A stretch of DNA of 64,000 nt from Streptomyces cathayae (GTDB taxonomy: Bacteria; Actinomycetota; Actinomycetes; Streptomycetales; Streptomycetaceae). Under the pieces are notes generated by a model. It saw only the letters and a list, made by a program, of their open reading frames with translations. It had not been told where the DNA came from and ran no database searches. The stretch is taken from NCBI RefSeq assembly GCF_029760955.1, contig NZ_CP121682.1:2356001-2420000 (forward strand), in the 5' to 3' direction. Made by a program: the position numbers and the translations under genes. The stretch's first letter is position 1. Each line of letters begins with the position of its first letter. Shown here one piece after another: positions 16,419 through 25,236 of the stretch.

Positions 16419-18647
16419 TCAGCCCTTCTCCAGGTACTGCTCCCGCTCGTCGTCCAGCAGGGCGGCCAGGGCCGTGCGCAGCCCCGGCAGGCGCTCCAGG
16501 TCGGGGTCGGCCGCGACGACCGCGGCCGCCTCCTCGCGGGCCTCGGCGATGATCTCCTCGTCCTCGATGACGGCGAGCATGCGCAGGCTGGAGCGGGTGC
16601 CGGACTGGGCCTGGCCCAGGACGTCGCCCTCGCGGCGCTGCTCGAGATCGATGCGGGAGAGCTCGAAGCCGTCCAGGGTGGCGGCGACCGCGACCAGCCG
16701 CTGCCGGGCCGGGCTCGCCTCGGGCATCTCGGTGACCAGCAGGCAGAGGCCGGGGGCCGAGCCGCGCCCGACCCGGCCGCGCAGCTGGTGGAGCTGGGAG
16801 ACACCGAAGCGGTCCGCGTCCATGATCACCATCGCGGTCGCGTTGGGGACGTTGACCCCGACCTCGATGACGGTGGTGGCGACCAGGACGTCGGTCTCGC
16901 CCGCGGCGAAGCGGCGCATGACGGCGTCCTTGTCGTCGGGCTGCATCCTGCCGTGCAGGACCTCCACCCGGAGGCCCCGCAGCGGGCCCTTCGCCAGGTG
17001 GTCGGCGACGTCGAGGACGGCGAGCGGCGGACGCTTCTCGGCGTCGGCCTCCCCCGCGGCCGCCGGGGACTTCCTCTTCCCGGCCTTCGGGTCGTCCTCC
17101 TCGTCGCCGATGCGCGGGCAGACCACGTACGCCTGGTGGCCGCCCTCGGCCTCCTCGCGCACCCGCTCCCAGGCGCGGGCCAGGAAGTGGGGCTTGTCGG
17201 CGGCGGGGACGACATGGCTGGCGATGGGCGAGCGGCCGGCCGGGAGCTGGTCGAGGACGGAGGTCTCCAGATCGCCGAAGACGGTCATCGCGACCGTGCG
17301 CGGGATGGGGGTGGCGGTCATGACGAGCAGGTGCGGGGGCTGCTTGCCCTTGCCGCGCAGGGCGTCGCGCTGTTCCACGCCGAACCGGTGCTGCTCGTCG
17401 ACGACCACCAGGCCCAGGTCGTGGAACTGGACCTTGTCCTCGATCAGCGCATGGGTGCCGATCACCAGGCCGGCCTCGCCGGTGGCCAGGTCGAGCAGGG
17501 CCTGGCGGCGGGCCGCCGCGCCCATGGAGCCGGTGAGCAGCACCACCTTGGTGGCGTTCTCCGCCCCGCCCAGCATTCCTCCCTCGGCCAGCTCGCCCAT
17601 CATCTCGGTGACCGACCGGTGGTGCTGCTGGGCGAGCACCTCGGTGGGCGCGAGCATGGCCGCCTGCCCCCCGGCGTCGACGACGGCGAGCATGGCGCGC
17701 AGGGCGACCAGGGTCTTTCCGCTGCCCACCTCGCCCTGGAGCAGCCGGTGCATCGGGTGCTCCGTCGCCAGGTCGTCGAAGATCTCCTTCGAGACCTTCT
17801 GCTGGCCCTCGGTGAGCGTGAAGGGCAGGCGGTCGTCGAACGCCGTGAGCAGGCCGTCCGGCCTCGGTCTGCGGGCGACGGCGGGAAGCAGGGCGTCGGC
17901 ATGGCGGCGGCGGGCGAGGGCGACCTGGAGGACGAAGGCCTCGTCCCATTTGAGGCGGGCGCGGGCCTCCTCGATGTCGGCCCTGGTCTGCGGACGGTGG
18001 ATCTTCAGCAGGGCCTCGGGCAGCGGGACCATGCCGCGCCCCTCGCGCAGTGCGCCGGGGAGGGGGTCCACGGCGTCCCGGGCGCCGGGCAGGACGGTCT
18101 GGAGCGCCTTGCCGATCTTCCAGGACTCCAGCTTGGCGGTGGCGGGGTAGATCGGGATCAGCGCGCCGGCCCAGGTCTCCACGCTCTCCTCCGCACCACC
18201 GTGCAGCAACTCATAAGCGGGGTGGGCGAGTTGGAGACGGCGGTTGAAGACGGAGACCCTGCCGGCGAACATCGCGCGGGTGCCCGGCAGGAGCTCCTTG
18301 TGCGGTTTGTGGACGCCGTTGCCGAAGAAGACCAGTTGGAGCCGGCCGCTGCCGTCCGTGATGGTGACCTCCAGGCGCTGGCCCTTGCCGCGCGGGGCCT
18401 TGGAGGAGGCGAAGGTGTGCAGGCGGGCGTCGGCGACCTGGGCGACCACGGTGACGTGCTCGTCCATGGGGAGGTCGGCGAGGTGCGTGAGCTGGCCGCG
18501 CTCCTCGTACCTGCGGGGATAGTGGTGGAGGAGGTCGCCGACCGTGTGCAGGCCGAGGTGCTCGGCCATCACCTTCGCGGTGGGAGGGCCGAGCACCGAC
18601 TTCAGCGGCTGTTCCAGTGGTTCTCGCAGTGCGGGCACGAGATCCAT
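16419..18647 (-). CDS. recG: ATP-dependent DNA helicase RecG
   Basis: RecG is a superfamily 2 helicase that remodels stalled forks and branch-migrates Holliday junctions. The 742-residue protein has an N-terminal wedge/OB region (QVADARLHTF, QRLEVTITDGSGRLQLVFFG) and then the helicase core. Walker A GEVGSGKT lies near residue 305 and the DEQH box near 415. Motif III reads MTATPIPRT, and the C-terminal motifs include ATTVIEVGVNVPNAT and QLRGRVGRG. The ATG at 18647 begins MDLVPALREPLEQPLK; a TTG at 18668 is less likely. An additional acidic/Lys loop (about residues 520-545, KAGKRKSPAAAGEAD) sits between helicase lobes and looks like a lineage-specific insertion. Confidence 0.95.
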   Translation of the reverse strand: MDLVPALREPLEQPLKSVLGPPTAKVMAEHLGLHTVGDLLHHYPRRYEERGQLTHLADLPMDEHVTVVAQVADARLHTFASSKAPRGKGQRLEVTITDGSGRLQLVFFGNGVHKPHKELLPGTRAMFAGRVSVFNRRLQLAHPAYELLHGGAEESVETWAGALIPIYPATAKLESWKIGKALQTVLPGARDAVDPLPGALREGRGMVPLPEALLKIHRPQTRADIEEARARLKWDEAFVLQVALARRRHADALLPAVARRPRPDGLLTAFDDRLPFTLTEGQQKVSKEIFDDLATEHPMHRLLQGEVGSGKTLVALRAMLAVVDAGGQAAMLAPTEVLAQQHHRSVTEMMGELAEGGMLGGAENATKVVLLTGSMGAAARRQALLDLATGEAGLVIGTHALIEDKVQFHDLGLVVVDEQHRFGVEQRDALRGKGKQPPHLLVMTATPIPRTVAMTVFGDLETSVLDQLPAGRSPIASHVVPAADKPHFLARAWERVREEAEGGHQAYVVCPRIGDEEDDPKAGKRKSPAAAGEADAEKRPPLAVLDVADHLAKGPLRGLRVEVLHGRMQPDDKDAVMRRFAAGETDVLVATTVIEVGVNVPNATAMVIMDADRFGVSQLHQLRGRVGRGSAPGLCLLVTEMPEASPARQRLVAVAATLDGFELSRIDLEQRREGDVLGQAQSGTRSSLRMLAVIEDEEIIAEAREEAAAVVAADPDLERLPGLRTALAALLDDEREQYLEKG

Positions 18648-18823
18648 TGCACACCAAGGCGCTGACAAAGCGGGAACGCGGGAGCCGAGACACTCCTGGC
18701 CGTCTCGGGAAATCCCTGGTCAAGGAAGTCACCGGGGCTTCGGGTCGACGTGCCCCGGCACGCGCCGGGCATGCGGGCCGGTCCACGGCGGCCGCGCTCA
18801 CGACGACGGGAGGGACCCGGTGT

Positions 18824-20545
18824 TCACTCCACGCCGATGAGGAGCAGGGCGCCCTGCCTGCCGCCGTGGTAGAGCACCGTGTCGACGGCCAGGTGGTTCT
18901 CACGGACCCGGGCCTCCAGGTGGGCGGCGAGGGCCTGGGGGGTCTCGTCGCCGAGGACCAGGGTGACCATCTCTCCGCCCGCGGCGAGCATCCGGTCCAG
19001 GACGGCCGCGGCGGTGGCCGTGACATCGTCGCCGATCACGGCCACATCACCCTCGATGAGGCCGAGGACGTCGCCGGCCTGGCAGATGCCGGCCATGGTC
19101 CAGGACTGCCGTTCGGCGACGGTGACCTCGGCGTACCGGGTCGCGCCGGCCGCCGAGGTCATCTCCACCACGTCCTCGTCGAAGCGGCGCTCCGGCTCGT
19201 GCACCGCGAGCGCCGCGATGCCCTGGACCGCGGAACGGGTCGGGATGAGCGCCACCCGGAGCCCTTCGGCGCGGGCCTGTTCGGCCGCCGCGGCGGCGGT
19301 GTGACGCAGCTCCTCGTCGTTGGGCAGCAGCACCACCTCACGCGCGTGCGCCCGCCGCACGGCCTCGACGAGCTCACCGCTGGCCGGCGGCTCACCGGGC
19401 CGGGCGAGCACCGTGGTCGCACCGGCCTCGGTGTACAGGCCGGCCAGCCCCTCTCCGGGCACCACGGCCACCACGGCCCGCTGGGCGCGTTCCTGGAGCG
19501 GACGCCCGGCACCGGGGGCGTGTGCGTCACCGGCGCCGAAGTGCGTGATCCGGATACGATGCGGACGCCCGGCCTCGACCCCCGCCTCCACGGCGGCTCC
19601 GGCGTCGTCGACATGGACGTGGACGTTCCACAGCCCGTCGCCGCCGACGACGACGAGCGAGTCCCCGAGACCGTCGAGCCGCTGCCGCAGCCGCTCCACG
19701 GCCGCGTCCGAGGCCTCCAGGAGGTAGATCACCTCGAAGGCGGGCCCGACGGGCCCCGTCGCGCCCTCACCGTCGGCGCACTCCGCGGACCCTGCGGACG
19801 GGCCGTGCTCCTCGCGCGCCCGGCGCACGGGACCGGGCGCCGGGCTTCTCGGTGTCTCCCCCGTGAACGTCTCCACCAGCGCTCCGAGCACCGCCACCAG
19901 TCCCCGGCCGCCCGCGTCCACCACTCCCGCCTGCCGGAGCACGGCCAGCTGGCCCGGTGTCGCGGCGAGGGCCGCGCCGGCTCCCTCGTAGGCCGCCCGC
20001 GCGACCGCCCCGCAGTCGCCCTCCGTGCCGTCGGCCGCGTCGGCGGCGGCCGCGGCGACGGTGAGCACGGTGCCCTCGACGGGGTGGGCCACGGCCTGAC
20101 GCGCGGAGTCGGCCGCGGTGCGCAGGGCCTGCCGCAGCCCCCGGCCGTCGGCGTGGGCCTCCGTCTCGTCCCCGGCCAGCACCTGTGCCATCCCCCGCAG
20201 CAGCTGCGCCAGGATCGTCCCGGAGTTGCCGCGGGCACCGATCAGCGCACCGTGTGCCATCGCCCGTGCCGCGTCGGCCAGCGTGGGCCCCTGGGTCCCG
20301 TCGTGGCCTTCGCCGTCATGAGCCCTGTCGATCCGCTCGGCCGCGTGCCCCGCGAACACCGCCTCGACCGCCGTGGCGGCGGACTCGACCGTCAGATAGA
20401 GATTCGTACCGGTGTCGCCGTCCGCCACGGGGTAGACATTGATCGCGTCGATCTCCTCACGCGCCCGGCCGAGGGCGTCGAGCGCGAGTCCGCACCAGGC
20501 ACGCACCGCGAGAGCATCGAAGAATGTCTGCGGCACCTGCGCCAC
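18824..20545 (-). CDS. DAK2-domain (DhaL/FakA-like) kinase
   Basis: A 573-residue protein. The N-terminal 200 residues are a DAK2/DhaL ATP-binding domain with INVYPVADGDTGTNLYLT (35-52), GARGNSGTILAQLLRG and the DAGGRGLV loop. The C-terminal half belongs to the DegV-associated FakA extension seen in fatty acid kinases, including LLPNDEELRHTA and GICQAGDVLGLIEGDVAVIG. Proteins of this build phosphorylate fatty acids bound to a separate FakB/DegV protein; no fakB is present nearby. The GTG start has GGGAGG five bases upstream. The rpmB-DAK-recG order is conserved in actinomycetes and many Firmicutes. FakA activity is inferred from the domain architecture. Confidence 0.85.
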   Translation of the reverse strand: MAQVPQTFFDALAVRAWCGLALDALGRAREEIDAINVYPVADGDTGTNLYLTVESAATAVEAVFAGHAAERIDRAHDGEGHDGTQGPTLADAARAMAHGALIGARGNSGTILAQLLRGMAQVLAGDETEAHADGRGLRQALRTAADSARQAVAHPVEGTVLTVAAAAADAADGTEGDCGAVARAAYEGAGAALAATPGQLAVLRQAGVVDAGGRGLVAVLGALVETFTGETPRSPAPGPVRRAREEHGPSAGSAECADGEGATGPVGPAFEVIYLLEASDAAVERLRQRLDGLGDSLVVVGGDGLWNVHVHVDDAGAAVEAGVEAGRPHRIRITHFGAGDAHAPGAGRPLQERAQRAVVAVVPGEGLAGLYTEAGATTVLARPGEPPASGELVEAVRRAHAREVVLLPNDEELRHTAAAAAEQARAEGLRVALIPTRSAVQGIAALAVHEPERRFDEDVVEMTSAAGATRYAEVTVAERQSWTMAGICQAGDVLGLIEGDVAVIGDDVTATAAAVLDRMLAAGGEMVTLVLGDETPQALAAHLEARVRENHLAVDTVLYHGGRQGALLLIGVE

Positions 20546-20684
20546 CTGCGCCTCCCTGAGCTGCCGGCCGTGGCTCGCAGCGTAGACCTTGGGGTGCCGG
20601 GTGGCGGAAGCGGGCCGGGACGGGCCCCTGAGCTGGCATGGTAGTTTCGTTCTGCTGGTGCAGCCGTTGTATGCTGCTCCGGTT

Positions 20685-20778
20685 GCCCGATCCGAATCGG
20701 GCCTCTCCCTGGCAAAGCCACTCAGATTCCCAAGGGCTCCTGGAGCCCCGGCATCCTGATCCCGGCCGTGCCGGGATC
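20685..20778 (+). promoter_or_regulatory. Structured 5' leader of rpmB (three consecutive hairpins)
   Basis: Three hairpins precede the L28 start. The first is 20685-20702 (GCCCGAT/ATCGGGC, CCGA loop), the second 20734-20748 (GGGCTC/GAGCCC, CTG loop), and the third 20758-20778 (perfect 9-bp GATCCCGGC/GCCGGGATC). No U-run follows any of them. A weak TATGCT -10 lies at 20670-20675. The array suggests a leader RNA, possibly for ribosomal protein autoregulation. Confidence 0.5.
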
Positions 20779-20813
20779 AACCGTAAGTGCATCTGAAGTC
20801 TTTGGAGTGACCC

Positions 20814-20999
20814 GTGGCTGCCAACTGCGACGTCTGCGGCAAGGGGCCGGGCTTCGGCAACAACATCTCGCACTCGCACCGCCGTACGCCCCGTCGCTGG
20901 AACCCGAACATCCAGCGCGTGCGTACCGTGGTGGGCGGGACGCCGAAGCGCGTGAACGCTTGCACCTCGTGCATCAAGGCCGGCAAGGTCTCGCGCTGA
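20814..20999 (+). CDS. rpmB: 50S ribosomal protein L28
   Basis: A 61-residue large-subunit protein starting [22 protein letters not shown], with two Cys pairs (CDVC and CTSC), which is the zinc-binding C+ form. The GTG at 20814 is preceded by TGGAGTGACCC, which supplies the ribosome binding site. The gene is monocistronic: a structured leader upstream and a classic terminator 43 bases after the stop. It is divergent from the DAK2-domain gene, an arrangement conserved in Streptomyces. Confidence 0.97.
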   Translation: MAANCDVCGKGPGFGNNISHSHRRTPRRWNPNIQRVRTVVGGTPKRVNACTSCIKAGKVSR

Positions 21000-21041
21000 C
21001 GCTCTCACTGAGCGCGCGGCCACAGCTGGTCCACCGCACTG

Positions 21042-21072
21042 AGCCGGTCCACCTTGGGTGGACCGGCTTTTT
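21042..21072 (+). terminator. Intrinsic terminator of rpmB
   Basis: A perfect 12-bp stem (AGCCGGTCCACC and its complement) with a TTG loop is followed immediately by a T run. This is one of the few terminators in the window with a textbook U-tract. Confidence 0.93.
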
Positions 21073-21153
21073 GCCGTGCCCGTACGCACGCCTGCCGCAC
21101 GTACATCTGCCGCACGCACACCTACAGGTCGCACGCCTGCCGGCCGGACGCCC

Positions 21154-21975
21154 TCAGCTCCCGTCGGACCGCGTCAGCGCCCATCCGTGATCCACCGGCC
21201 CGATTCCGCCACCCAGCGCGAATCCGGCCGCGATCGCCCCCGTGACGTACTCCTTGGCGGCCGTCACCGCCGCCGGCACCGGCCTGCCCTGTGCCAGGTG
21301 TGCGGCGATCGCCGAGGCCAGCGTGCAGCCCGTGCCGTGGGTGTGCCGGTTGTCGTACCTCGGGGCGCGCAGCCAGTGCTCCTGCGAACCGTCCGTCAGC
21401 AGGTCGACGGCCTCGCCCATGTCCCCGGCGAGGTGACCGCCCTTGATCACGACCCAGCGCGGCCCGAACTCCAGCAGCGCCTCCGCGGCCCGGCGGAAGT
21501 CCTGTTCCGACTCCACCCGCACACCGGTGAGTTGCGCCACTTCGTCCAGGTTCGGCGTGGCCACGGTGGCGACCGGCAGCAGTCTCGTCCGTACGGAGTC
21601 CAGTGCGGAGGGCGCCAGCAGCGCGTCCCCGTGCTTGGAGACTCCGACCGGGTCGACGACCACCGGCGCCCGGGTCCCGGAGAGCAGGTCGGCCACCGCG
21701 TCGACGAGTTCGGCGGAGGCCAGCATGCCGGTCTTGACCGCCTGGACGCCGATGTCGTCGACGACGCTGCGGTACTGGGCCCGTACCGCCTCCACCGGCA
21801 GCGGCCAGGCGCCCTGTACCCCCAGGGAGTTCTGCGCGGTCACCGCGGTGACCACGCTCATGCCGTGCGTGCCCAGCGCGAGCATCGTCTTCAGGTCGGC
21901 CTGGATTCCCGCGCCCCCGCCGGAGTCCGAGCCGGCCACGGTCAGCACCCTCGGTGGAGCCGTCCCGGCGCTCAT
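21154..21975 (-). CDS. thiD: Hydroxymethylpyrimidine/phosphomethylpyrimidine kinase
   Basis: ThiD phosphorylates HMP to HMP-P and then HMP-PP for thiamine synthesis. The 273-residue protein has the ribokinase-fold landmarks: [19 protein letters not shown] (11-29), [44 protein letters not shown] and the anion hole [18 protein letters not shown]. The ATG overlaps the thiL stop as ATGA, so the two kinases are translationally coupled. It is convergent with rpmB. The KTGM and GTGC motifs are intact, so it should be active. Confidence 0.95.
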   Translation of the reverse strand: MSAGTAPPRVLTVAGSDSGGGAGIQADLKTMLALGTHGMSVVTAVTAQNSLGVQGAWPLPVEAVRAQYRSVVDDIGVQAVKTGMLASAELVDAVADLLSGTRAPVVVDPVGVSKHGDALLAPSALDSVRTRLLPVATVATPNLDEVAQLTGVRVESEQDFRRAAEALLEFGPRWVVIKGGHLAGDMGEAVDLLTDGSQEHWLRAPRYDNRHTHGTGCTLASAIAAHLAQGRPVPAAVTAAKEYVTGAIAAGFALGGGIGPVDHGWALTRSDGS

Positions 21976-22937
21976 GACTCGATACCCCCGAAGTGGTCCC
22001 AGCCGGCCTGAGCGGTCCAGGGGGCCCCGTCGACCGTCACCTGGGGCAGCGCCGAGAGGTTGAGCACCTCGCCTATCACCTTCCAGCGGGCGGGCAGTTT
22101 CACGTCCGGCGGGAAGGTGGCCACGATCGCGTGGTCCTCTCCCCCGGTCAGCACCCACTGCATGGGGTCGACACCGACGGCCTGACCGATGTCGTTCATC
22201 TGGGAGGGGATGTCGATCGCCCCGGAACGGATGTCGATGCGCACCTTGCTGGCCTCGGCGATGTGCCCGAGGTCGGCGATCAGCCCGTCGCTCACGTCGC
22301 ACATCGCCGTCGCGCCCAGCCCCGCGGCCGCCGGGCCCGCGTGGTAGGGCGGTTCGGGGCGGCGGTGCGCCTCGACGAAGGCGCGCGGCGAGCGGAAGCC
22401 GCGCGAGAGCACCGCGTGCCCGGCCGCGGACCAGCCGAGCCAGCCGGTCACCGCGACGAGGTCGCCGGGCCGTGCGCCGCCCCGGGTCACCGCCTCCTGG
22501 TTGCGCAGGTCACCGAGCGCGGTGATCGACACCATGATCGTGTCACCGCGGACGACGTCTCCGCCGACCACCGCGGCGCCCGCGACCTGGCACTCGTCGC
22601 GCAGGCCGTCCATCAGCTCCGAGGGCCAGGTCACCGGCAGTTCCGCGGGGACGACCAGGCCGAGCAGCAGCGCGGTCGGTACGGCGCCCATGGCGGCGAT
22701 GTCGGCGAGGTTCTGGGCGGCGGCCTTGCGGCCGACGTCGTAGGCCGTGGACCAGTCGCGGCGGAAGTGGCGGCCCTCCAGCAGGATGTCGGTGCTGGCC
22801 ACGACCCTGCGGTCGGGTGCGGCGACCACCGCGGCGTCGTCGCCGGGGCCGACCCGGACCGCCGGTGTGGTGGTGAGACGGGAGGTGAGCTCCCTGATGA
22901 GCCCGAACTCCCCGAGCTCACCAACAGTGCCCTTCAT
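21972..22937 (-). CDS. thiL: Thiamine-monophosphate kinase
   Basis: ThiL phosphorylates thiamine monophosphate to the active cofactor thiamine diphosphate. The 321-residue protein shows the family features: GPGDDAAVV near the N-terminus, [54 protein letters not shown] and [14 protein letters not shown]. The ATG at 22937 has GGGGAG upstream. The frame stays open to 23138 through a GTEPGTEPGT-like repeat that is probably untranslated. It is transcribed with thiD and divergent from the small Lrp-type gene. No TPP riboswitch is visible upstream, in line with this being salvage/terminal-step control. Confidence 0.95.
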   Translation of the reverse strand: MKGTVGELGEFGLIRELTSRLTTTPAVRVGPGDDAAVVAAPDRRVVASTDILLEGRHFRRDWSTAYDVGRKAAAQNLADIAAMGAVPTALLLGLVVPAELPVTWPSELMDGLRDECQVAGAAVVGGDVVRGDTIMVSITALGDLRNQEAVTRGGARPGDLVAVTGWLGWSAAGHAVLSRGFRSPRAFVEAHRRPEPPYHAGPAAAGLGATAMCDVSDGLIADLGHIAEASKVRIDIRSGAIDIPSQMNDIGQAVGVDPMQWVLTGGEDHAIVATFPPDVKLPARWKVIGEVLNLSALPQVTVDGAPWTAQAGWDHFGGIES

Positions 22938-23167
22938 TTCCCCAGCTCCCCTTCTTTCCCTGTCCGTTCCCGGTTCCGTTCCTGGTTCCGTTCCCGGTCG
23001 CGAGGCGTCTGTGTCCTCGCTGCGGTCGAAGCGACCGTCGGCTTCCGCCCGGTCCGGGCCCCGGCGCGCGGAGTCCGGGTCCCGCAGGTCTCCCCGCGAA
23101 GAGCGGCGACGCGATACCGTGGCGTTCCTTTTCCCCACATGATCCTCGTGGCCGCTCTGGAGGTTTC

Positions 23168-23401
23168 GTGGTACAGGCGTACATCCTGATCCAGACGGAG
23201 GTCGGCAAGGCGTCGACCGTCGCCGATCTGATCGGCAAGATCCCTGGAGTCATCCAGGCCGAGGACGTGACCGGACCCTATGACGTCATCGTGCGCGCCC
23301 AGGCCGACACCGTCGACGACCTGGGACGCATGGTGGTCGCGAAAGTCCAGCAGGTGGACGGCATCACCCGTACTCTGACCTGCCCGGTCGTCCATCTGTA
23401 G
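23168..23401 (+). CDS. Stand-alone Lrp/AsnC ligand-binding (RAM) domain protein
   Basis: A 77-residue protein that is only the RAM/AsnC C-terminal effector domain (VQAYILIQTEVGKASTVAD, GPYDVIVRAQADTVDDLGR, TRTLTCPVVHL), with no DNA-binding helix-turn-helix. Such single-domain proteins form amino-acid-binding oligomers. They may assemble with full-length Lrp proteins or act as small-molecule-binding modules. The GTG has GGAGG four bases upstream (23159-23163). It is 14 bases before the DUF3515 lipoprotein gene, so the two probably share a transcript. Confidence 0.9.
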   Translation: MVQAYILIQTEVGKASTVADLIGKIPGVIQAEDVTGPYDVIVRAQADTVDDLGRMVVAKVQQVDGITRTLTCPVVHL

Positions 23402-23415
23402 CCCCCGTCTACCCT

Positions 23416-23928
23416 GTGCCGGTGAGTTCCTTCCGTCACCGTCACGCAGTCCTGTCCGCACTCGCCGCCACCGTGCTGGTCACCACCGCGGGCTGTTCCT
23501 CGGCAGACGACAGCGCGTCGACGGCGGTTCCCAGCCCGGACGCGAAGACCACCGGGCTGTGCCGGAACCTGGACGAGGCCCTGCCGGCGACGGTGGACGG
23601 TGAGGATCGCGACGATCCCGAACCCGCGTCCGAACTGACCGCGGGCTGGGGCGGCGTGGCGATCATACTGCGGTGCGGTGTCGGGCAGCCGCCGAAGATG
23701 ATCGACCCCAAGGTGGCGAACGGCAACGACCCGGGCGCGATGGCGGGGGGCGTGGACGGCGTCGACTGGCTGATGGAACAGCAGGACGACGAGACGTACC
23801 GCTTCACGACCGCCAACCGAGAGGCCTACGTCGAGGTGCGGGTGACCGACGGACGGGACAGCACGGGCGTACTGATCGACCTCGCCCCGGCCGTCAAGAA
23901 GGCGATCCCCGAGGGGATCGCCTCTTAG
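23416..23928 (+). CDS. DUF3515-family lipoprotein
   Basis: A 170-residue protein with a lipoprotein signal: basic RHRH, hydrophobic core (AVLSALAATVLVTTAG) and lipobox Cys (TAGC) around residue 27. It is thus tethered to the outer face of the membrane. The mature part has two Cys (GLCRNL, LRCG), which may form a disulphide. Conserved family segments include WGGVAIILRCGVGQPP and GVDWLMEQQDDETYRFTTANREAYVEV. I recognise it as DUF3515, whose function is unknown. GTG at 23416 or 23422 could start it. Its last codons form half of a terminator hairpin. Confidence 0.85.
   Translation: MPVSSFRHRHAVLSALAATVLVTTAGCSSADDSASTAVPSPDAKTTGLCRNLDEALPATVDGEDRDDPEPASELTAGWGGVAIILRCGVGQPPKMIDPKVANGNDPGAMAGGVDGVDWLMEQQDDETYRFTTANREAYVEVRVTDGRDSTGVLIDLAPAVKKAIPEGIAS
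23900..23923. terminator. Terminator hairpin overlapping the end of the DUF3515 gene
   Basis: A perfect 11-bp stem (AGGCGATCCCC and its complement) with a GA centre lies within the final codons of the gene. It is 41 bases from the convergent ddl stop, so it can serve both transcripts. Confidence 0.75.
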
Positions 23929-23963
23929 GGCCTGCCGTCGCCTTCCCGGGTGCCGGCCGGGGC

Positions 23964-25121
23964 TCAGCGCAGTCCGGTCGGGCGGCGGAGCGCCGCCTGC
24001 ACCAGCCGGTCCACCAGCTCCGGGTACTCGACACCGGTGGCCTGCCACATCTTCGGGTACATCGAGATGGGTGTGAAGCCGGGCATCGTGTTGATCTCGT
24101 TGATCACGAACTCGCCGTCCTCGGTGAGGAAGAAGTCCGCGCGCACCAGTCCCTCGCAGCCGGCCGCCTCGAACGCCTCCACCGCCAGCCTGCGCACCTC
24201 GGCCGTCTCCTCCTCGGTCAGCGGTGCGGGCACCAGGCCGGGCGTGGAGTCGATGTACTTGGCCTCGAAGTCGTAGTAGGCGTGTGCGTCGGGCGGCGGG
24301 ATCTCGGCGGGGACCGAGGCACGCGGGCCGTCCTCGAACTCCAGTACGCCGCACTCGATCTCACGGCCGCGCAGGGCCGCCTCCACCAGGATCTTCGGGT
24401 CGTGCCGCTGGGCCTCGGCGATCGCCTCGTCCAGGCCGGAGAGGTCGTCGACCTTGGTGATGCCGATCGAGGAGCCCGCCCGTGCGGGCTTCACGAACAA
24501 CGGCCAGCCGTGCTCACCGGCGAAGTCGATGATCTGCTTGCGGGCGGCGGACTCGTCGCGCTCCCATGCGCGCGGCCGGATCACCACGTACGGGCCGACC
24601 TTCAGCCCGAAGGAGGTGAACACCCGCTTCATGTACTCCTTGTCCTGGCCGACGGCCGAGGCCAGCACCCCGGAGCCCACGTAGGGGACGCCGGAGAGCT
24701 CCAGGAGACCCTGCAGGGTGCCGTCCTCCCCGTAGGGGCCGTGCAGCACCGGGAAGACGACGTCGACCTCGCCGAGTGCCTTGGGCACCGAACCGGGCTC
24801 GCTGTAGACGACTTCACGGTTGCCGGGATCGAGGGGGAGCAGCACCGCGCCCTCGGTCGAGTCGGCGAGCTGGTCCACGCTGGGCTGCCGACGGTCGACG
24901 ATGGCCATGCGGTCCGGCTCGTCGGCGGTGAGCGCCCACCGGCCGTCCTGGGTGATGCCGATCGGCAGGACCTCGTACTTGGTCCGGTCGATGGCCTTGA
25001 GGACGGCGCCGGCGGTGACCACGGAGATCCCGTGCTCGGAGCTGCGCCCGCCGAACACAACGGCCACACGCGGCTTGCGCGGCGGCTGCTCGGGGCTCTG
25101 GGGAAGGTTCTCGGTGCTCAT
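23964..25121 (-). CDS. ddl: D-alanine--D-alanine ligase
   Basis: Ddl joins two D-alanines for peptidoglycan precursor synthesis in the cytoplasm. The 385-residue ATP-grasp protein has VAVVFGGRSSEHGISVVTAGAV at the N-terminus, PVLHGPYGEDGTLQGLLEL, the ATP-grasp VKPARAGSSIGITKV and the C-terminal metal site FFLTEDGEFVINEINTMPGFT. A Tyr in the omega-loop region (DAHAYYDFEAKY) marks a normal D-Ala-D-Ala enzyme rather than a vancomycin-resistance D-Lac ligase. The ATG at 25121 begins MSTENLPQSPEQPPRKPRVA. It lies 115 bases after gpsA and ends the plsC-gpsA-ddl run. Confidence 0.95.
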   Translation of the reverse strand: MSTENLPQSPEQPPRKPRVAVVFGGRSSEHGISVVTAGAVLKAIDRTKYEVLPIGITQDGRWALTADEPDRMAIVDRRQPSVDQLADSTEGAVLLPLDPGNREVVYSEPGSVPKALGEVDVVFPVLHGPYGEDGTLQGLLELSGVPYVGSGVLASAVGQDKEYMKRVFTSFGLKVGPYVVIRPRAWERDESAARKQIIDFAGEHGWPLFVKPARAGSSIGITKVDDLSGLDEAIAEAQRHDPKILVEAALRGREIECGVLEFEDGPRASVPAEIPPPDAHAYYDFEAKYIDSTPGLVPAPLTEEETAEVRRLAVEAFEAAGCEGLVRADFFLTEDGEFVINEINTMPGFTPISMYPKMWQATGVEYPELVDRLVQAALRRPTGLR

Positions 25122-25236
25122 ATGGCGATGAGAGTACCCGGTGGTACAGCCACGTTGAAGCGCCCGTGACGTGGCAAACGGAGGGTCGCCCGCGCTGCCG
25201 TCGCGCCGCGGTCGCACGGACGCCGCTCCTGGTCGC

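Noticed and set aside
20546..20813. A T-box or other known riboswitch before rpmB
   Set aside because: No T-box sequence or riboswitch core is visible; only simple hairpins are seen.
22938..23138. A longer thiL starting at 23138
   Set aside because: The added residues are an unconserved GTEPGT-type repeat; the family N-terminus begins at the ATG at 22937 with a ribosome binding site.
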